50,982 bases of DNA, taken from NCBI GenBank assembly GCA_937995755.1, contig CALKJD010000090.1, forward strand, positions 1 through 50,982. Direction: 5' to 3'. Each line of letters opens with the position of its first letter. Positions within the stretch are counted from its first letter, which is position 1. The notes below the pieces were generated by a model. It saw nothing but the letters and a program-made list of their open reading frames with translations, was not told the origin of the DNA and searched no databases. The DNA comes from an uncultured Saprospiraceae bacterium. GTDB lineage: Bacteria; Bacteroidota; Bacteroidia; Chitinophagales; Saprospiraceae. Position numbers and translations under genes: made by a program. Below are positions 1 to 9,015 of the stretch, one piece after another.

Positions 1-1137
1 CATAGATTGAGCCCACCAAATACTTAGAGATACATTGACTATCAACTCAATTATAGTCATCAATAGTAAAGCTCCGTTTCTCTGACTAGCATACATCAAT
101 ACTTGAGGTAACAATATCCGAGTTGCTAATATCAACAGGTAGATATTGAATAACTGCGCAGATGCTATATAATCCTTACTATATACCAAAGTATAAATAT
201 AAGGCGACACCAATATCAATAGTATACTTAGAGGAAAAAGCAGATGCATCAACTTCTTCGTTCGGATTTTAATTTCCGCCATTGTGCTACTCATATGCTT
301 AACTGCCAGAGGTAACATCGCACTAGATAGTGATCCGACTAAGATGATAGTAATGGGCAACTCTCTAGAACCATAACGAAAAACCGAAAAGTCTTCAGCA
401 TTGAAATATTGGTTGAATATGATACCATCAATATACTCCATACCATTACTCAATATAAACTGAAGAATGAGCGGTACTGAAAACCAACTAAAAGCTCTGA
501 ATATGCCAAAATCAATTCGCAATTGTGAATGTTTCAATAATATTATTGATAGCCAAATAAATTTCACAAGACTCCATAAAGAGATACCTATCACAAGAGC
601 TTCTACAGTACCATAGCCTAAAATGGCTACAAATACTATAATCAGTTGCAATATGAATATACCGTGCGTATAATGAGTGATGTTATGTGGCACCGAACGA
701 AGCATATAGATAGCTTGGATCAATACTGTCGCTGGAGAACATATTAAATACAAGACAATCCACTCGGTATAAAGTAGATCGTCACTATTAGTTAATATCT
801 GTAGTATGGAGTCTTGAAATAACCAAAAAACTGAAGCCACCAATACAGACAATACCATTAAAAGGAAAGCGGCATTGAACAGTAACACCTTTTTATTTTT
901 CTCATCCAATGTGGGATAATAAGCTAACAAAGCATTATTCACTCCAGTGGACCAAGCAAAACTCAATAGATGCGCTGCAAAAAATAAGAGTTCGTAAACA
1001 GCAACCTTTTCTTTGGGCCAACCAGCTTTTACCATGAGTATACCTATAAGCATAGCGCATGCAAACCTCCACAGCTGATGATACTGTAAGGCACTAGTAG
1101 TGTCAGTATATATCTTGTTGAAAAAATTGCGAATCAC
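1..1137 (-). CDS. Polysaccharide/O-antigen flippase, partial (3' end outside window)
   Basis: The minus-strand reading frame is open for 379 codons from a GTG at 1137 to the window edge, so the C-terminus is missing. A TAG codon lies directly upstream of the GTG, so the N-terminus cannot extend further; the next in-frame ATG is about 28 codons in. The product is strongly hydrophobic, with about nine visible membrane segments separated by short charged loops. It has the spacing of MATE/Wzx-type exporters that flip lipid-linked sugars across the inner membrane. A segment near residues 220-260 contains an FRYGSRELP stretch between helices, which is common in such flippases. I recognise the fold type but not the specific substrate. 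The gene is transcribed away from the cytidine deaminase gene, so the two do not share a promoter. Confidence 0.7.
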   Translation of the reverse strand, partial: MIRNFFNKIYTDTTSALQYHQLWRFACAMLIGILMVKAGWPKEKVAVYELLFFAAHLLSFAWSTGVNNALLAYYPTLDEKNKKVLLFNAAFLLMVLSVLVASVFWLFQDSILQILTNSDDLLYTEWIVLYLICSPATVLIQAIYMLRSVPHNITHYTHGIFILQLIIVFVAILGYGTVEALVIGISLWSLVKFIWLSIILLKHSQLRIDFGIFRAFSWFSVPLILQFILSNGMEYIDGIIFNQYFNAEDFSVFRYGSRELPITIILVGSLSSAMLPLAVKHMSSTMAEIKIRTKKLMHLLFPLSILLILVSPYIYTLVYSKDYIASAQLFNIYLLILATRILLPQVLMYASQRNGALLLMTIIELIVNVSLSIWWAQSM

Positions 1138-1414
1138 CTATATCAATATATTCAAGTAGCTAACGAATCTATAAAGGCTACAAGGTAAGGCGATAAACTG
1201 AATGAACGACCATCAGATCTGATGAGAATAATTTCTTACATGGTTGCCTATAACTTACTTTTCGAAGTAATATGACTGTCTACTACAAGCTCTACATTCA
1301 TAGTTTACGACACATATCCAACCTAATCTACTGACTGTCAAAAGATTGAAATACACAAATGGACTAATAATTGCATTACATGTATAACAACTAACGCAAA
1401 TTAGCAGTATACGT

Positions 1415-1879
1415 ATGTCTAAAAGTATGAATCAAACCCAATATAGTGAGCTCAGCTTACTCGACAAATCTCTCGTTGACAAAGCGGTATCTATGACTGA
1501 TGCAGCTTACGCACCATACTCAGGATTTCTTGTGGGTGCCGCAGTACAACTCAAAAACGGTGTCGTCTTAGGTGGATGCAATCAAGAAAATGCATCATAT
1601 CCACTCTGTATGTGTGGCGAACGTGTAGCCTTATACAACGCTGCGGCTAACTACCCTAACGAACCTGTCGATACATTAGCCATCGTAGCTCGTAACCCTA
1701 AAAACAAACTTACTCAACCAGTAAGTCCATGTGGTGCTTGCAGACAAGTAATAGCAGAATATGAATCTAGGTATGGATCAGGTATTCGAATCATCTTAAA
1801 AGGAGAAACTGATGATGTGATCATATTTGATAATATTAAAGAGCTCTTACCGTATGGTTTTGACGATACATTTTTATAG
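1415..1879 (+). CDS. cdd: Cytidine deaminase
   Basis: This enzyme deaminates cytidine and deoxycytidine to uridine and deoxyuridine in pyrimidine salvage, in the cytoplasm. The 154-residue length fits the small homotetrameric family. The zinc site is visible: Cys67-Gly-Glu69 (the CGE form typical of tetrameric enzymes) and PCGACRQ with Cys106 and Cys109. Glu69 is the expected proton shuttle. The substrate-binding segment YSGFLVGAA is at residues 35-43. The ATG at 1415 gives a short polar leader before the conserved start; an ATG four codons later is also possible. The last six bases overlap the 3' end of the convergent mqnA gene, so the two transcripts must overlap. Confidence 0.95.
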   Translation: MSKSMNQTQYSELSLLDKSLVDKAVSMTDAAYAPYSGFLVGAAVQLKNGVVLGGCNQENASYPLCMCGERVALYNAAANYPNEPVDTLAIVARNPKNKLTQPVSPCGACRQVIAEYESRYGSGIRIILKGETDDVIIFDNIKELLPYGFDDTFL

Positions 1880-2650
1880 TTCCTCAGCTACCAGTTCAAG
1901 ATTACTCACTTTCATCAAGAAAAGCTCTAGAGCTGCTCGCTTATCTTTATCTAATACATAATCGATATTATCCCTATAGTAGGATGCCAAGTCATGAGTA
2001 GATTCACGTAACTGCTGCTCTTCTATAACTTTATCAATACTATTCACTCCAGACTCGAGATCAATAGACAATTGACTTACAGCTGATTCTGGCACATGCG
2101 CTTTAGCTATCCATACAGCATATGCAAATGGAAGTCCTGTCATTAATTTCCAATAATGGCCAAGGTCGTAGCTATATTTATATTTGTTCTCATTCTCAAA
2201 TACTTTATCCCCAATCATTAGGACTGCTTGATTAGTATCTAACTTATCTATACTTTCTATTTTTTCGGTCGAAAACTCAGGGTCCACTTTCCAATACTCT
2301 TTCAGTAACACTCTGCTGAGCAGTGCTGACGTTCTACTATGATTATCAAGAATGACGTGATTACAGTCTTCTATTTTATCATTACTCATAAGTACTACAG
2401 TACGTACATCATCATCACAACCGATGCAAGTGTCCGTAATCAGGCGATACTCACCAATCGTTGGCAAAGCTCCTGCTGGTACTAGTGCTATATCTACCTT
2501 TTCATTTTCATATAATTTGACGCAATTGGCTGGCGTATCATAATATATGGAGTACAATGCTCTGTTTTCACTTGTTTTTAGTCCATATTCAAATGGCTTG
2601 GTGTTGAGATACCCTACTAATGCTAACTTTATGTCTTTCAAATCCTTCAC
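1874..2650 (-). CDS. mqnA: Chorismate dehydratase MqnA (menaquinone futalosine pathway)
   Basis: MqnA converts chorismate to 3-enolpyruvyl-benzoate, the entry step of the futalosine route to menaquinone. The 258-residue protein has a periplasmic-binding-protein-like fold. It shows the N-terminal GYLNTKPFEYGL motif, the segment DIALVPAGALP (about residues 53-63), DNHSRTSALL near residue 101 and GLPFAYAVWIA near residue 172, all typical of MqnA. No other menaquinone genes are in the window, so the pathway genes are scattered. The gene ends inside the convergent cdd gene by six bases. The ATG at 2650 gives the expected length; the sequence upstream is short and AT-rich and shares a divergent intergenic region with the CDP-alcohol phosphatidyltransferase gene. 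Confidence 0.92.
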   Translation of the reverse strand: MKDLKDIKLALVGYLNTKPFEYGLKTSENRALYSIYYDTPANCVKLYENEKVDIALVPAGALPTIGEYRLITDTCIGCDDDVRTVVLMSNDKIEDCNHVILDNHSRTSALLSRVLLKEYWKVDPEFSTEKIESIDKLDTNQAVLMIGDKVFENENKYKYSYDLGHYWKLMTGLPFAYAVWIAKAHVPESAVSQLSIDLESGVNSIDKVIEEQQLRESTHDLASYYRDNIDYVLDKDKRAALELFLMKVSNLELVAEEL

Positions 2651-2764
2651 TATATTTACGGTTCTTAGGTGCTAAGATGATGCAATGATATTAAAATGTA
2701 ATGGAGAGATTCAATGTTTTGGTATATTCATATTATATTTAAACCGGCGGTTAAGTAATTAATT

Positions 2765-2772
2765 TACCTTTG
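2765..2772 (+). promoter_or_regulatory. Bacteroidota -7 box (TACCTTTG) just before the phosphatidyltransferase gene
   Basis: The sequence TACCTTTG fits the TAnnTTTG -7 element of the Bacteroidota primary sigma factor. It ends four bases before the ATG at 2777, so transcription would begin at or next to the start codon and give a leaderless or nearly leaderless message. I see no good -33 TTTG at the usual spacing, so this is a tentative call. Confidence 0.4.
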
Positions 2773-2776
2773 TGGT

Positions 2777-3475
2777 ATGAGTATGGCATGGAAACAATCT
2801 GGACAGTCGCTAGTATATAGCCTCTTCAATCCCTTTATTAAACTATTAATAAAGATAGGTGTAACACCTAATATGGTGACTGTAATGGGTCTCCTTCTTA
2901 ATGTATTAGCTACTGTAATATTTGTTTATGGTGCAGAAAAAGCAGATCGAAACGATCATAGTTTTGTGGTCTGGGCAGGACTGGCGATCCTTATCGGTGG
3001 TCTGATGGACATGATAGACGGTAGATTAGCACGTATAGGTAATATGGAGAGTGATTACGGAGCGCTATTTGATTCAGTACTAGATCGTTATAGTGAGATG
3101 ATCATGTTTCTGGGGATATGCTATTACTTGATTGCTCATGATTTTTTCTTAAGTAGTTTATTTGCATTTATAGCACTTATAGGCTCAGTGATGGTTAGTT
3201 ATACTAGAGCTAGAGCAGAAGGACTAGGAGCCGAAGCTGCTGTTGGAGTCATGCAAAGACCCGAACGTATTCTTATTATAAGCATATCTGCATTACTTAC
3301 TGGTGCTGCATCATCAATCTTTGGTGCTGAGTATAAAATAATAGTGGACTGGTTACCTATGTCTCTTTTTGAGCCTATTACGGTATTCACGTTCCCTATG
3401 TTTATCTTAGCAGTAGCAACCAACATTACAGCGATACGTCGTTTATTACACGCTAGAAGGGTTTTAGATAAATAA
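2777..3475 (+). CDS. CDP-alcohol phosphatidyltransferase, probable phosphatidylinositol-phosphate synthase
   Basis: Integral membrane enzyme that moves a phosphatidyl group from CDP-diacylglycerol onto an alcohol. The full family signature D-x2-D-G-x2-A-R-x8-G-x3-D-x3-D is present, from Asp78, Asp81, Gly82, Ala85 and Arg86 to Gly95, Asp99 and Asp103. The aspartates bind the two catalytic metal ions. About six membrane helices surround it, and 232 residues is a normal length. The alcohol cannot be read from the motif alone. The downstream AUR1-like and sphingolipid genes and the inositol-phosphate synthase at 9442 suggest inositol-1-phosphate (product PIP) rather than glycerol phosphate or serine; that assignment is inference. 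The gene is first in the co-directional lipid run, 92 bases ahead of the next gene. Confidence 0.85.
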   Translation: MSMAWKQSGQSLVYSLFNPFIKLLIKIGVTPNMVTVMGLLLNVLATVIFVYGAEKADRNDHSFVVWAGLAILIGGLMDMIDGRLARIGNMESDYGALFDSVLDRYSEMIMFLGICYYLIAHDFFLSSLFAFIALIGSVMVSYTRARAEGLGAEAAVGVMQRPERILIISISALLTGAASSIFGAEYKIIVDWLPMSLFEPITVFTFPMFILAVATNITAIRRLLHARRVLDK

Positions 3476-3567
3476 ATATCCATACCCTTAGTATAATTAT
3501 TTTCGATTTACTAAACCTTCAACATACTTTAGAGTTAAATACTCCATATAATTAACAAATTGTGTGT

Positions 3568-4512
3568 ATGTCGAGCGATGTAATACCGGTTCCATATAAT
3601 AGATTTTCCACTTCTAACCTTAAGATAGCCTCTATATTTACTGTATTGTACTTAGCATGGATACATATATCTATGGGTCTGAGAATAGAGCATGTGGGAA
3701 CTGTCATTTTTTTGATCACTATCTTTTTCGCAAGTAAGACTACCAGAAACATAGTTTTAGGCTTTGGCTTTTTCATTCTTTATGCCATATTATATGACAG
3801 TTTGAGAGTATTACCCAATCATGAGATAAGTCCTGTCCATATCATTGAGCCCTTCAATCTTGAAAAAATGCTATTTGGTCTAAATCTCGATGGTGTTAAA
3901 GTGATTCCAGGAGAATATCTATTTGCTTACAAAACTGACTTCCAGAGTTTTATTACAGGAGCATTTTATTTAACGTGGGTGCCACTTCCCTTGATATTTG
4001 CATTATATCTGTTTTTCAAAAACAAGAAGCTATTAATTCATTTCACTTTTACTTTTTTGCTGACTAATATAGTTGGCTTTATTATATACTATACCTATCC
4101 TGCTGCACCACCTTGGTATAAGATTTACCATGGTACAGAACTGGATTTCAGCATATTAGGTAGTGCTGCTGGTTTATTAGAGTTTGATCGCCTTGTTGGG
4201 ATACCAATATTCGAAAATATGTATACGCGAAACTCAAATGTATTCGCCGCTATACCCTCTCTACACGCCGCTTATCCTGTAGTCTTATTCTATTTCGGAC
4301 TAAAGAATAAAGTAAACTGGATGTCTATATTGTTTTTCATAGATATCTTAGGTATCTGGTACGCTGCTGTATATTCATTACATCATTATATCATTGATCT
4401 ATTATTAGGTGCACTATGCGCTATTATTGCCATCTTTGTGTACGAAAAGATATTTAACAGAAAGGATAAAACCACTTTTCTAGATACATATACGGATTTG
4501 ATCCGTCGTTAG
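3568..4512 (+). CDS. AUR1-like PAP2-family membrane protein, probable inositol phosphorylceramide synthase
   Basis: Multi-pass membrane protein of about 314 residues, related to the PAP2/AUR1 group. The conserved blocks of inositol phosphorylceramide synthases are visible: YPAAPPWY near residues 177-184, IPSLHAAYP near 229-237 (His233), and the block with HHYIIDLLLG near 272-281 (His273 and Asp277). These correspond to the His-His-Asp catalytic set of fungal Aur1, which moves inositol phosphate from phosphatidylinositol to ceramide. Six or more hydrophobic helices are present and the catalytic loops would face the outer side of the membrane. I chose the ATG at 3568 over the GTG two codons earlier. 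The gene sits between the phosphatidyltransferase gene and the serine palmitoyltransferase gene, which supports the substrate guess. A general lipid phosphatase is the main alternative. Confidence 0.78.
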   Translation: MSSDVIPVPYNRFSTSNLKIASIFTVLYLAWIHISMGLRIEHVGTVIFLITIFFASKTTRNIVLGFGFFILYAILYDSLRVLPNHEISPVHIIEPFNLEKMLFGLNLDGVKVIPGEYLFAYKTDFQSFITGAFYLTWVPLPLIFALYLFFKNKKLLIHFTFTFLLTNIVGFIIYYTYPAAPPWYKIYHGTELDFSILGSAAGLLEFDRLVGIPIFENMYTRNSNVFAAIPSLHAAYPVVLFYFGLKNKVNWMSILFFIDILGIWYAAVYSLHHYIIDLLLGALCAIIAIFVYEKIFNRKDKTTFLDTYTDLIRR

Positions 4513-4592
4513 TAAAAACAAGAGGGATCGATATGGTCACTTCTATATAATTTAGTGTAAGAGCGGAATACACATACTTTAATCTATTAGCC

Positions 4593-5774
4593 ATGCTAAA
4601 ACAAAAAATGAAAGCCTATGACCTTCCACAGAAAATGGAAGACGCTGGGTTATATCCATTTTTCAGAACAATAGAATCAGAACAAGATACCGTAGTCACA
4701 ATAAAGGGTGAGAAAGTCTTAATGTTCGGCTCTAACTCTTATCTAGGTCTTACCAATCATCCAGCACTCAAAGAAGCAAGTAAAGCCGCTATTGACAAAT
4801 ATGGAAGTGGATGTGCAGGATCTAGATTTCTAAATGGTACACTAGACTTACACCTCGAATTAGAAGAGAAACTGGCTAACTATGTCGGCAAAGAAAGTGC
4901 TTTAGTATTCTCTACTGGATTTCAGGTAAATCTAGGTGTTATATCATCGATACCTAGTAGACACGATTATGTCATAATGGATGACCTCGATCATGCTTGT
5001 ATTATCGATGGTGCAAGATTGTCTTTTGCTAAGACCCTTAAGTATAGACATAACGATATGGAGTCACTTGAGAAAGTACTCCAAAAGTGTGAACCAGATA
5101 GAATTAAGCTCATCGCAGTAGATGGCGTATTTAGCATGGAAGGTGACCTAGCTAATCTTCCTGAGATCGTTGCCTTAGCTAAAAAATACAAGGCTAATAT
5201 ATATGTAGATGATGCTCATGGACTAGGTGTCATGGGTAAACTTGGAGCAGGTACTGCAGATCATTTTGGAGTTACGGATGATGTAGATATGATTATGGGT
5301 ACCTTTAGTAAGTCGCTCGCCTCTATAGGTGGATTTGTGGCTGCCAGTAATGATACTATTAACTACCTCAAGCATAATGCGCGATCATTAATATTTTCTG
5401 CCAGTATAGCTCCTGCTAATGCCGCTAGCGTTATTGCGGCAGTAGATCTTATACAGCAAGAACCTGAGCGTATAGAAAAGCTTTGGACTAATACCTACCA
5501 TGCTATGGATAGATTGAGGGCTGCAGGCTTTGACATCGGTCACACCGTCACTCCTATCATACCTATCTATATCAGGGATAACGAAAAGACGTTCTTACTG
5601 ACTAAGAAGCTACTAGAACAAGGCATATTTGTCAATCCTGTAGTATCTCCAGCTGTACCTAGCGAGTCGTCATTAATTAGATATTCGCTTATGGCCACAC
5701 ACAGCATTGACCAGATAGATGAGTCTATAGATAAATTTACTTCTATCGCCAAAGAACTAGATATTCTTAAGTAG
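4593..5774 (+). CDS. spt: Serine palmitoyltransferase-like alpha-oxoamine synthase
   Basis: PLP enzyme of the alpha-oxoamine synthase family, which joins an amino acid to an acyl-CoA with loss of CO2. The 393-residue protein has the PLP lysine in GTFSKSLASIGGF (Lys240), the ring-stacking His134 in DLDHACIIDG and the cofactor-binding DDAHG (Asp206, His209). The family also contains 8-amino-7-oxononanoate synthase and glycine C-acetyltransferase. The neighbours (an AUR1-like enzyme upstream; a ceramide-synthase-like GNAT protein 13 bases downstream, then a ceramide-reductase-like protein) make serine palmitoyltransferase the best reading, giving 3-ketosphinganine for sphingolipids. There is no membrane helix, as in other soluble bacterial forms. 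The pathway role is inferred from context; the family is certain. Confidence 0.85.
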   Translation: MLKQKMKAYDLPQKMEDAGLYPFFRTIESEQDTVVTIKGEKVLMFGSNSYLGLTNHPALKEASKAAIDKYGSGCAGSRFLNGTLDLHLELEEKLANYVGKESALVFSTGFQVNLGVISSIPSRHDYVIMDDLDHACIIDGARLSFAKTLKYRHNDMESLEKVLQKCEPDRIKLIAVDGVFSMEGDLANLPEIVALAKKYKANIYVDDAHGLGVMGKLGAGTADHFGVTDDVDMIMGTFSKSLASIGGFVAASNDTINYLKHNARSLIFSASIAPANAASVIAAVDLIQQEPERIEKLWTNTYHAMDRLRAAGFDIGHTVTPIIPIYIRDNEKTFLLTKKLLEQGIFVNPVVSPAVPSESSLIRYSLMATHSIDQIDESIDKFTSIAKELDILK

Positions 5775-5787
5775 CTAAACTGAAAAC

Positions 5788-6912
5788 ATGGGACTTGAAC
5801 TAGTACAGATCAAAGATAAGAAAGGTAAGAAAGCCTTTGTAAATTTTCCTCATGATCTCTATGCTAAGGATCCTAACTATGTTCCAGAGATATTCATGGG
5901 TCAGATGGATATATTAGACGAGAAAAAATACCCTTTCTTCAAGTATGGGACAGCAGAACTATGGCTTGCGTATCTCGATGGTAAAATAGTTGGACGTATT
6001 GCATCAATAGACAATACCAATTACAATAAACATTTCAACACCAAGACTGGCTTCTTTGGATTTTTTGATTGTATCGACGATACAACAGTTGCACATGCCT
6101 TATTGGATAAAGCGAAACAATATGCAAAAGATCGAGCTTTCAATAAAATCATAGGCCCTACCAACTACTCTACTAATGAAACGGCAGGCACCTTGATAGA
6201 TGGATTTCATGAGCCCCCTAAGATCATGATGACATACAATGCTCCATACTATCAAAGATTACTCGAAAGCTATGGACTGGACAAAGAGATGGATCTATAC
6301 GCCTATTTGCTACCAGTAGAATCTGTCTCTCAAAAATCATTACGACTTGCTGATGCGTTCGAGGAGCGATTATCAAGAAAAGGTATAACTATTCGAAAAT
6401 TTAGAAAAAAGGATATCATCAAAGAGGCGGAAGGAATGATGGATATCTATAATAAATCTTGGGATGACAATTGGGGTTTTGTGCCCTTTACGGAAGCTGA
6501 ATTTGATTTCCTTCGTAACGATTTAAAAATGTTAGTAGACGAAGACTTTACTTTCATTGCCGAGAAAGAAGGTCAGATGATTGGTTTCGGTCTTACACTT
6601 CCTGATATCAATGAAATATTGATTAAGAACAAAAGAGGGAAATTATTTCCGCTAGGCATATTCAGGTTATTATTAGGCAAAAAGAAAACGAATTGGGTTA
6701 GAGTGATAGCATTAGGAGTATTACCTGAATATCGAAAAATGGGAATCGAAGCTATCTTTTTCGCTAAAAATATCGCTGAAACAAAACGCAGAGGTATCCG
6801 AGGTGGAGAAGCAAGTTGGGTATTGGAAAGTAATACAGAAATGGTCAATGCCGCGGAAAGGATGAATGGAATTAGATATAAAACTTACCGATTATTTAGT
6901 AAGCCTTTGTAA
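5788..6912 (+). CDS. GNAT-fold acyltransferase resembling bacterial ceramide synthase
   Basis: The 374-residue soluble protein has a short N-terminal domain followed by GNAT-like segments. A conserved block near residues 54-95 (ELWLAYLDGKIVGRIAS, then GFFGFFDC) and GPTNYSTNETAG near residue 130 resemble the protein family that includes the bacterial ceramide synthase described in Caulobacter, which N-acylates 3-ketosphinganine. A second GNAT-like core is near residues 250-345 (AEKEGQMIGFGLTLPDIN; VIALGVLPEYRKMGIEA). It starts 13 bases after the serine palmitoyltransferase gene, so the two are probably cotranscribed. The family resemblance is from memory, and the acyl donor (acyl-CoA or acyl-ACP) is unknown. 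Many genomes label this family only as a hypothetical or GNAT protein. Confidence 0.7.
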   Translation: MGLELVQIKDKKGKKAFVNFPHDLYAKDPNYVPEIFMGQMDILDEKKYPFFKYGTAELWLAYLDGKIVGRIASIDNTNYNKHFNTKTGFFGFFDCIDDTTVAHALLDKAKQYAKDRAFNKIIGPTNYSTNETAGTLIDGFHEPPKIMMTYNAPYYQRLLESYGLDKEMDLYAYLLPVESVSQKSLRLADAFEERLSRKGITIRKFRKKDIIKEAEGMMDIYNKSWDDNWGFVPFTEAEFDFLRNDLKMLVDEDFTFIAEKEGQMIGFGLTLPDINEILIKNKRGKLFPLGIFRLLLGKKKTNWVRVIALGVLPEYRKMGIEAIFFAKNIAETKRRGIRGGEASWVLESNTEMVNAAERMNGIRYKTYRLFSKPL

Positions 6913-7075
6913 TACACCATACTAAGCTGTGATGGCTGTAACTCTTGCAATGCTTAGTCATTAGTAGATATAAATCAACTGTCCGTCTTGAAAATATGTA
7001 ACTGAGGATTATTCTAATTAATATTAGATAATATATTTCGTTTAACACATAAACACCATATACTACTAAGCTAAT

Positions 7076-7600
7076 ATGAAACGAATAATACTATTTGCGA
7101 TACTTATAAAAGTTTTATTATTTCTGTGGTACTTGAGCAATCGAGACAAGAATAATGACATGACAAACGAAGATAGCTCTCCTGACAATGATAAGCATGA
7201 GATTGAATATGAAAAACTTAGTAACTCACCTGTCAGTGTTCAAGCATTAGAAAAATCGAAGTCGCACTATCCTTTTTCTAGGTGGAGACTTAATGCTATA
7301 GATCATGGCATGAAACAGTATTCCACCGAAAACTGTGAAGCAATTGAAATGATATTTGATGAGTTAATCGCAGATCTAAAATTACTTTCAACAGATGCAA
7401 CTGCAGAAGATAAAGTGCTCCTATTTAAGTATGCCGTACTTGCAACGAATTCGATGAATGAAAGGATCGATGGCTTCATAGAAACTGGTGAGCGTGAAGA
7501 TCTATGTGAACTGATGGATCAGATAACCATCGCGGCAGGACTAGAGCCTGAGGAGTTTGCTGATGGAGAAGGGATCGCAAGTGAGTGGAGAGAATGGTAA
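7076..7600 (+). CDS. Unknown protein with N-terminal membrane anchor, inside the sphingolipid locus
   Basis: I do not recognise this 174-residue protein. Residues 3-20 are hydrophobic and follow a Lys-Arg pair, so it is probably anchored by one helix; the signal has no lipobox. Residues 25-60 are acidic and polar, likely a flexible linker. The rest is predicted mainly helical, rich in Asp, Glu and Leu, and ends with an acidic stretch and SEWREW. A compact SRWRLNAIDHG segment is near residue 69. It lies between the ceramide-synthase-like and ceramide-reductase-like genes, in the same direction, with its end 34 bases before the chosen reductase start. It could be a pathway accessory protein or an unrelated insertion; the sequence does not decide. 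Confidence 0.6.
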   Translation: MKRIILFAILIKVLLFLWYLSNRDKNNDMTNEDSSPDNDKHEIEYEKLSNSPVSVQALEKSKSHYPFSRWRLNAIDHGMKQYSTENCEAIEMIFDELIADLKLLSTDATAEDKVLLFKYAVLATNSMNERIDGFIETGEREDLCELMDQITIAAGLEPEEFADGEGIASEWREW

Positions 7601-7634
7601 GGAAGAAATGTTTAAACCATTACTTTGTAAGACT

Positions 7635-8633
7635 ATGAATTCTAAGAAAATACTAATAACCGGCACATCTGGCTTCGTAGGTGGATTCCTAGTCGAAGAA
7701 GCACTATCTAGAGGATTGACTGTGCATAGTGCGGTACGACGAAGTAGTAAAACAGATATACTTGATACACTAGACACTACCCTAGTTTACTTTGATTTTG
7801 AAGATATAGATGGTATGGCTCAGATACTCAGAAAAGGCAGCTACGACTATATCATCCACAATGCTGGACTCACCAAAGCCAAAGCTAAGGAAGCTTACTT
7901 CAAAGTGAATGAGCAATATCTTCGCAACCTTATAGAAGCCATTCGTAATGCTGATTTACAATTGGACAAATTTCTATTTGTAAGTTCACTAGCTGCATAT
8001 GGACCTGCGGATTATCAATCAGATGGAATCGTAAAAGAGACTTCTACCCCACATCCAGTGACAAACTATGGACGCAGTAAACTAGCCGCAGAGCAATACC
8101 TCAAAAAACAGCAAGACATACCGTATAACATCATTCGACCTACTGCTGTGTATGGACCACGTGAGTATGATCTATTGACGGTCTATCAGACATTAGCTAA
8201 GCATATAGAAGCTTATGTAGGATTGACTAAACAGAGATTGACATTTGTGTATGTACGAGACTTAGTAAGAGCTATGCTGGATATCGTTATGTCTGACCAT
8301 GAGGATGCTGGATATTTCATTACAGATGGTAATAGTTATACCGCGCAACAGATGAATGCGATTGTAAAACGTGAGTTGGGTATTACATGGACACTACCCA
8401 TTAAACTTCCTATTCTACTAGTTAAAATTATAGCTTTTTGTAGTGAGAAAATAGCAGGACTATCTGGCAATTATCCACCGCTGAATATTGAGAAAGTGAA
8501 TGAGTTGAGAGCTAGAGATTGGAGTTGTGATGTTAGTCCGCTTGAGAATGATATTGGGTTTAAGCCGAAATACGATTTAGAGTGTGGGTTGAAGGAAACT
8601 ATAACTTGGTGTAAGGAGAATAAATTAGTGTAA
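7635..8633 (+). CDS. NAD-dependent epimerase/dehydratase-like protein, probable ceramide reductase
   Basis: Extended short-chain dehydrogenase of 332 residues. The Rossmann motif GTSGFVGG is at the extreme N-terminus and the catalytic Tyr-x3-Lys is in NYGRSKLAAEQYL, preceded by the serine-containing FVSSLAAYG. The frame is open further upstream, but the ATG at 7635 puts the Rossmann strand right after the start, as is normal; an ATG at 7608 is the alternative. In Caulobacter and Bacteroidota, a member of this family (CerR) reduces the 3-keto group of the newly acylated sphingoid base. The order SPT, GNAT acyltransferase, dehydrogenase matches that pathway. Taken alone, a nucleotide-sugar epimerase would be possible, so the specific role rests on neighbours. 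Confidence 0.8.
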   Translation: MNSKKILITGTSGFVGGFLVEEALSRGLTVHSAVRRSSKTDILDTLDTTLVYFDFEDIDGMAQILRKGSYDYIIHNAGLTKAKAKEAYFKVNEQYLRNLIEAIRNADLQLDKFLFVSSLAAYGPADYQSDGIVKETSTPHPVTNYGRSKLAAEQYLKKQQDIPYNIIRPTAVYGPREYDLLTVYQTLAKHIEAYVGLTKQRLTFVYVRDLVRAMLDIVMSDHEDAGYFITDGNSYTAQQMNAIVKRELGITWTLPIKLPILLVKIIAFCSEKIAGLSGNYPPLNIEKVNELRARDWSCDVSPLENDIGFKPKYDLECGLKETITWCKENKLV

Positions 8634-8787
8634 TTCAATTAAGAGGTTAGAGAATAAATAAATCGTTAATACTTACTGAGCAGTTGACATCTAGAAATTC
8701 TTGTTGGGAACTGCATTGAAATGAATTGTGTGCTATGGTGATGGTTCCCCTTATTGCGTCAGGCTTAGAGAGTAGGTGATGGATTCC

Positions 8788-9015
8788 TCAGCAGTTGATT
8801 AGAGATGAATTTACCGCAACAATTAAATCAGCTCCAACAGAATCAATATTCTCCAGTTCATCAACATTCGTAATCAAACTATTCAGGCGAATATAAACAC
8901 GATCTTTAACATATCGCATCCCAGCTAATCCATCTAAATTTTGCAGCACCATGTTGTAGTTTATAGATAATGTCTCGTTAACAACAGTAGTATTTCTGAA
9001 GCCATCTACTATTGG
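8788..9015 (-). pseudogene. Remnant of a receptor-L-domain-like secreted protein
   Basis: A 75-codon open stretch on the minus strand, bounded by a TAA upstream and ending in TGA, has no convincing start codon at its beginning. Its translation includes LQNLDGLAGMRYV and LITNVDELENIDSVG. These resemble the LxxLDGLxNI-type repeats of receptor L domains in secreted Bacteroidota proteins. No signal peptide or rest of the protein is found nearby, so I read it as a decayed fragment. The similarity is weak and from memory. Confidence 0.35.
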
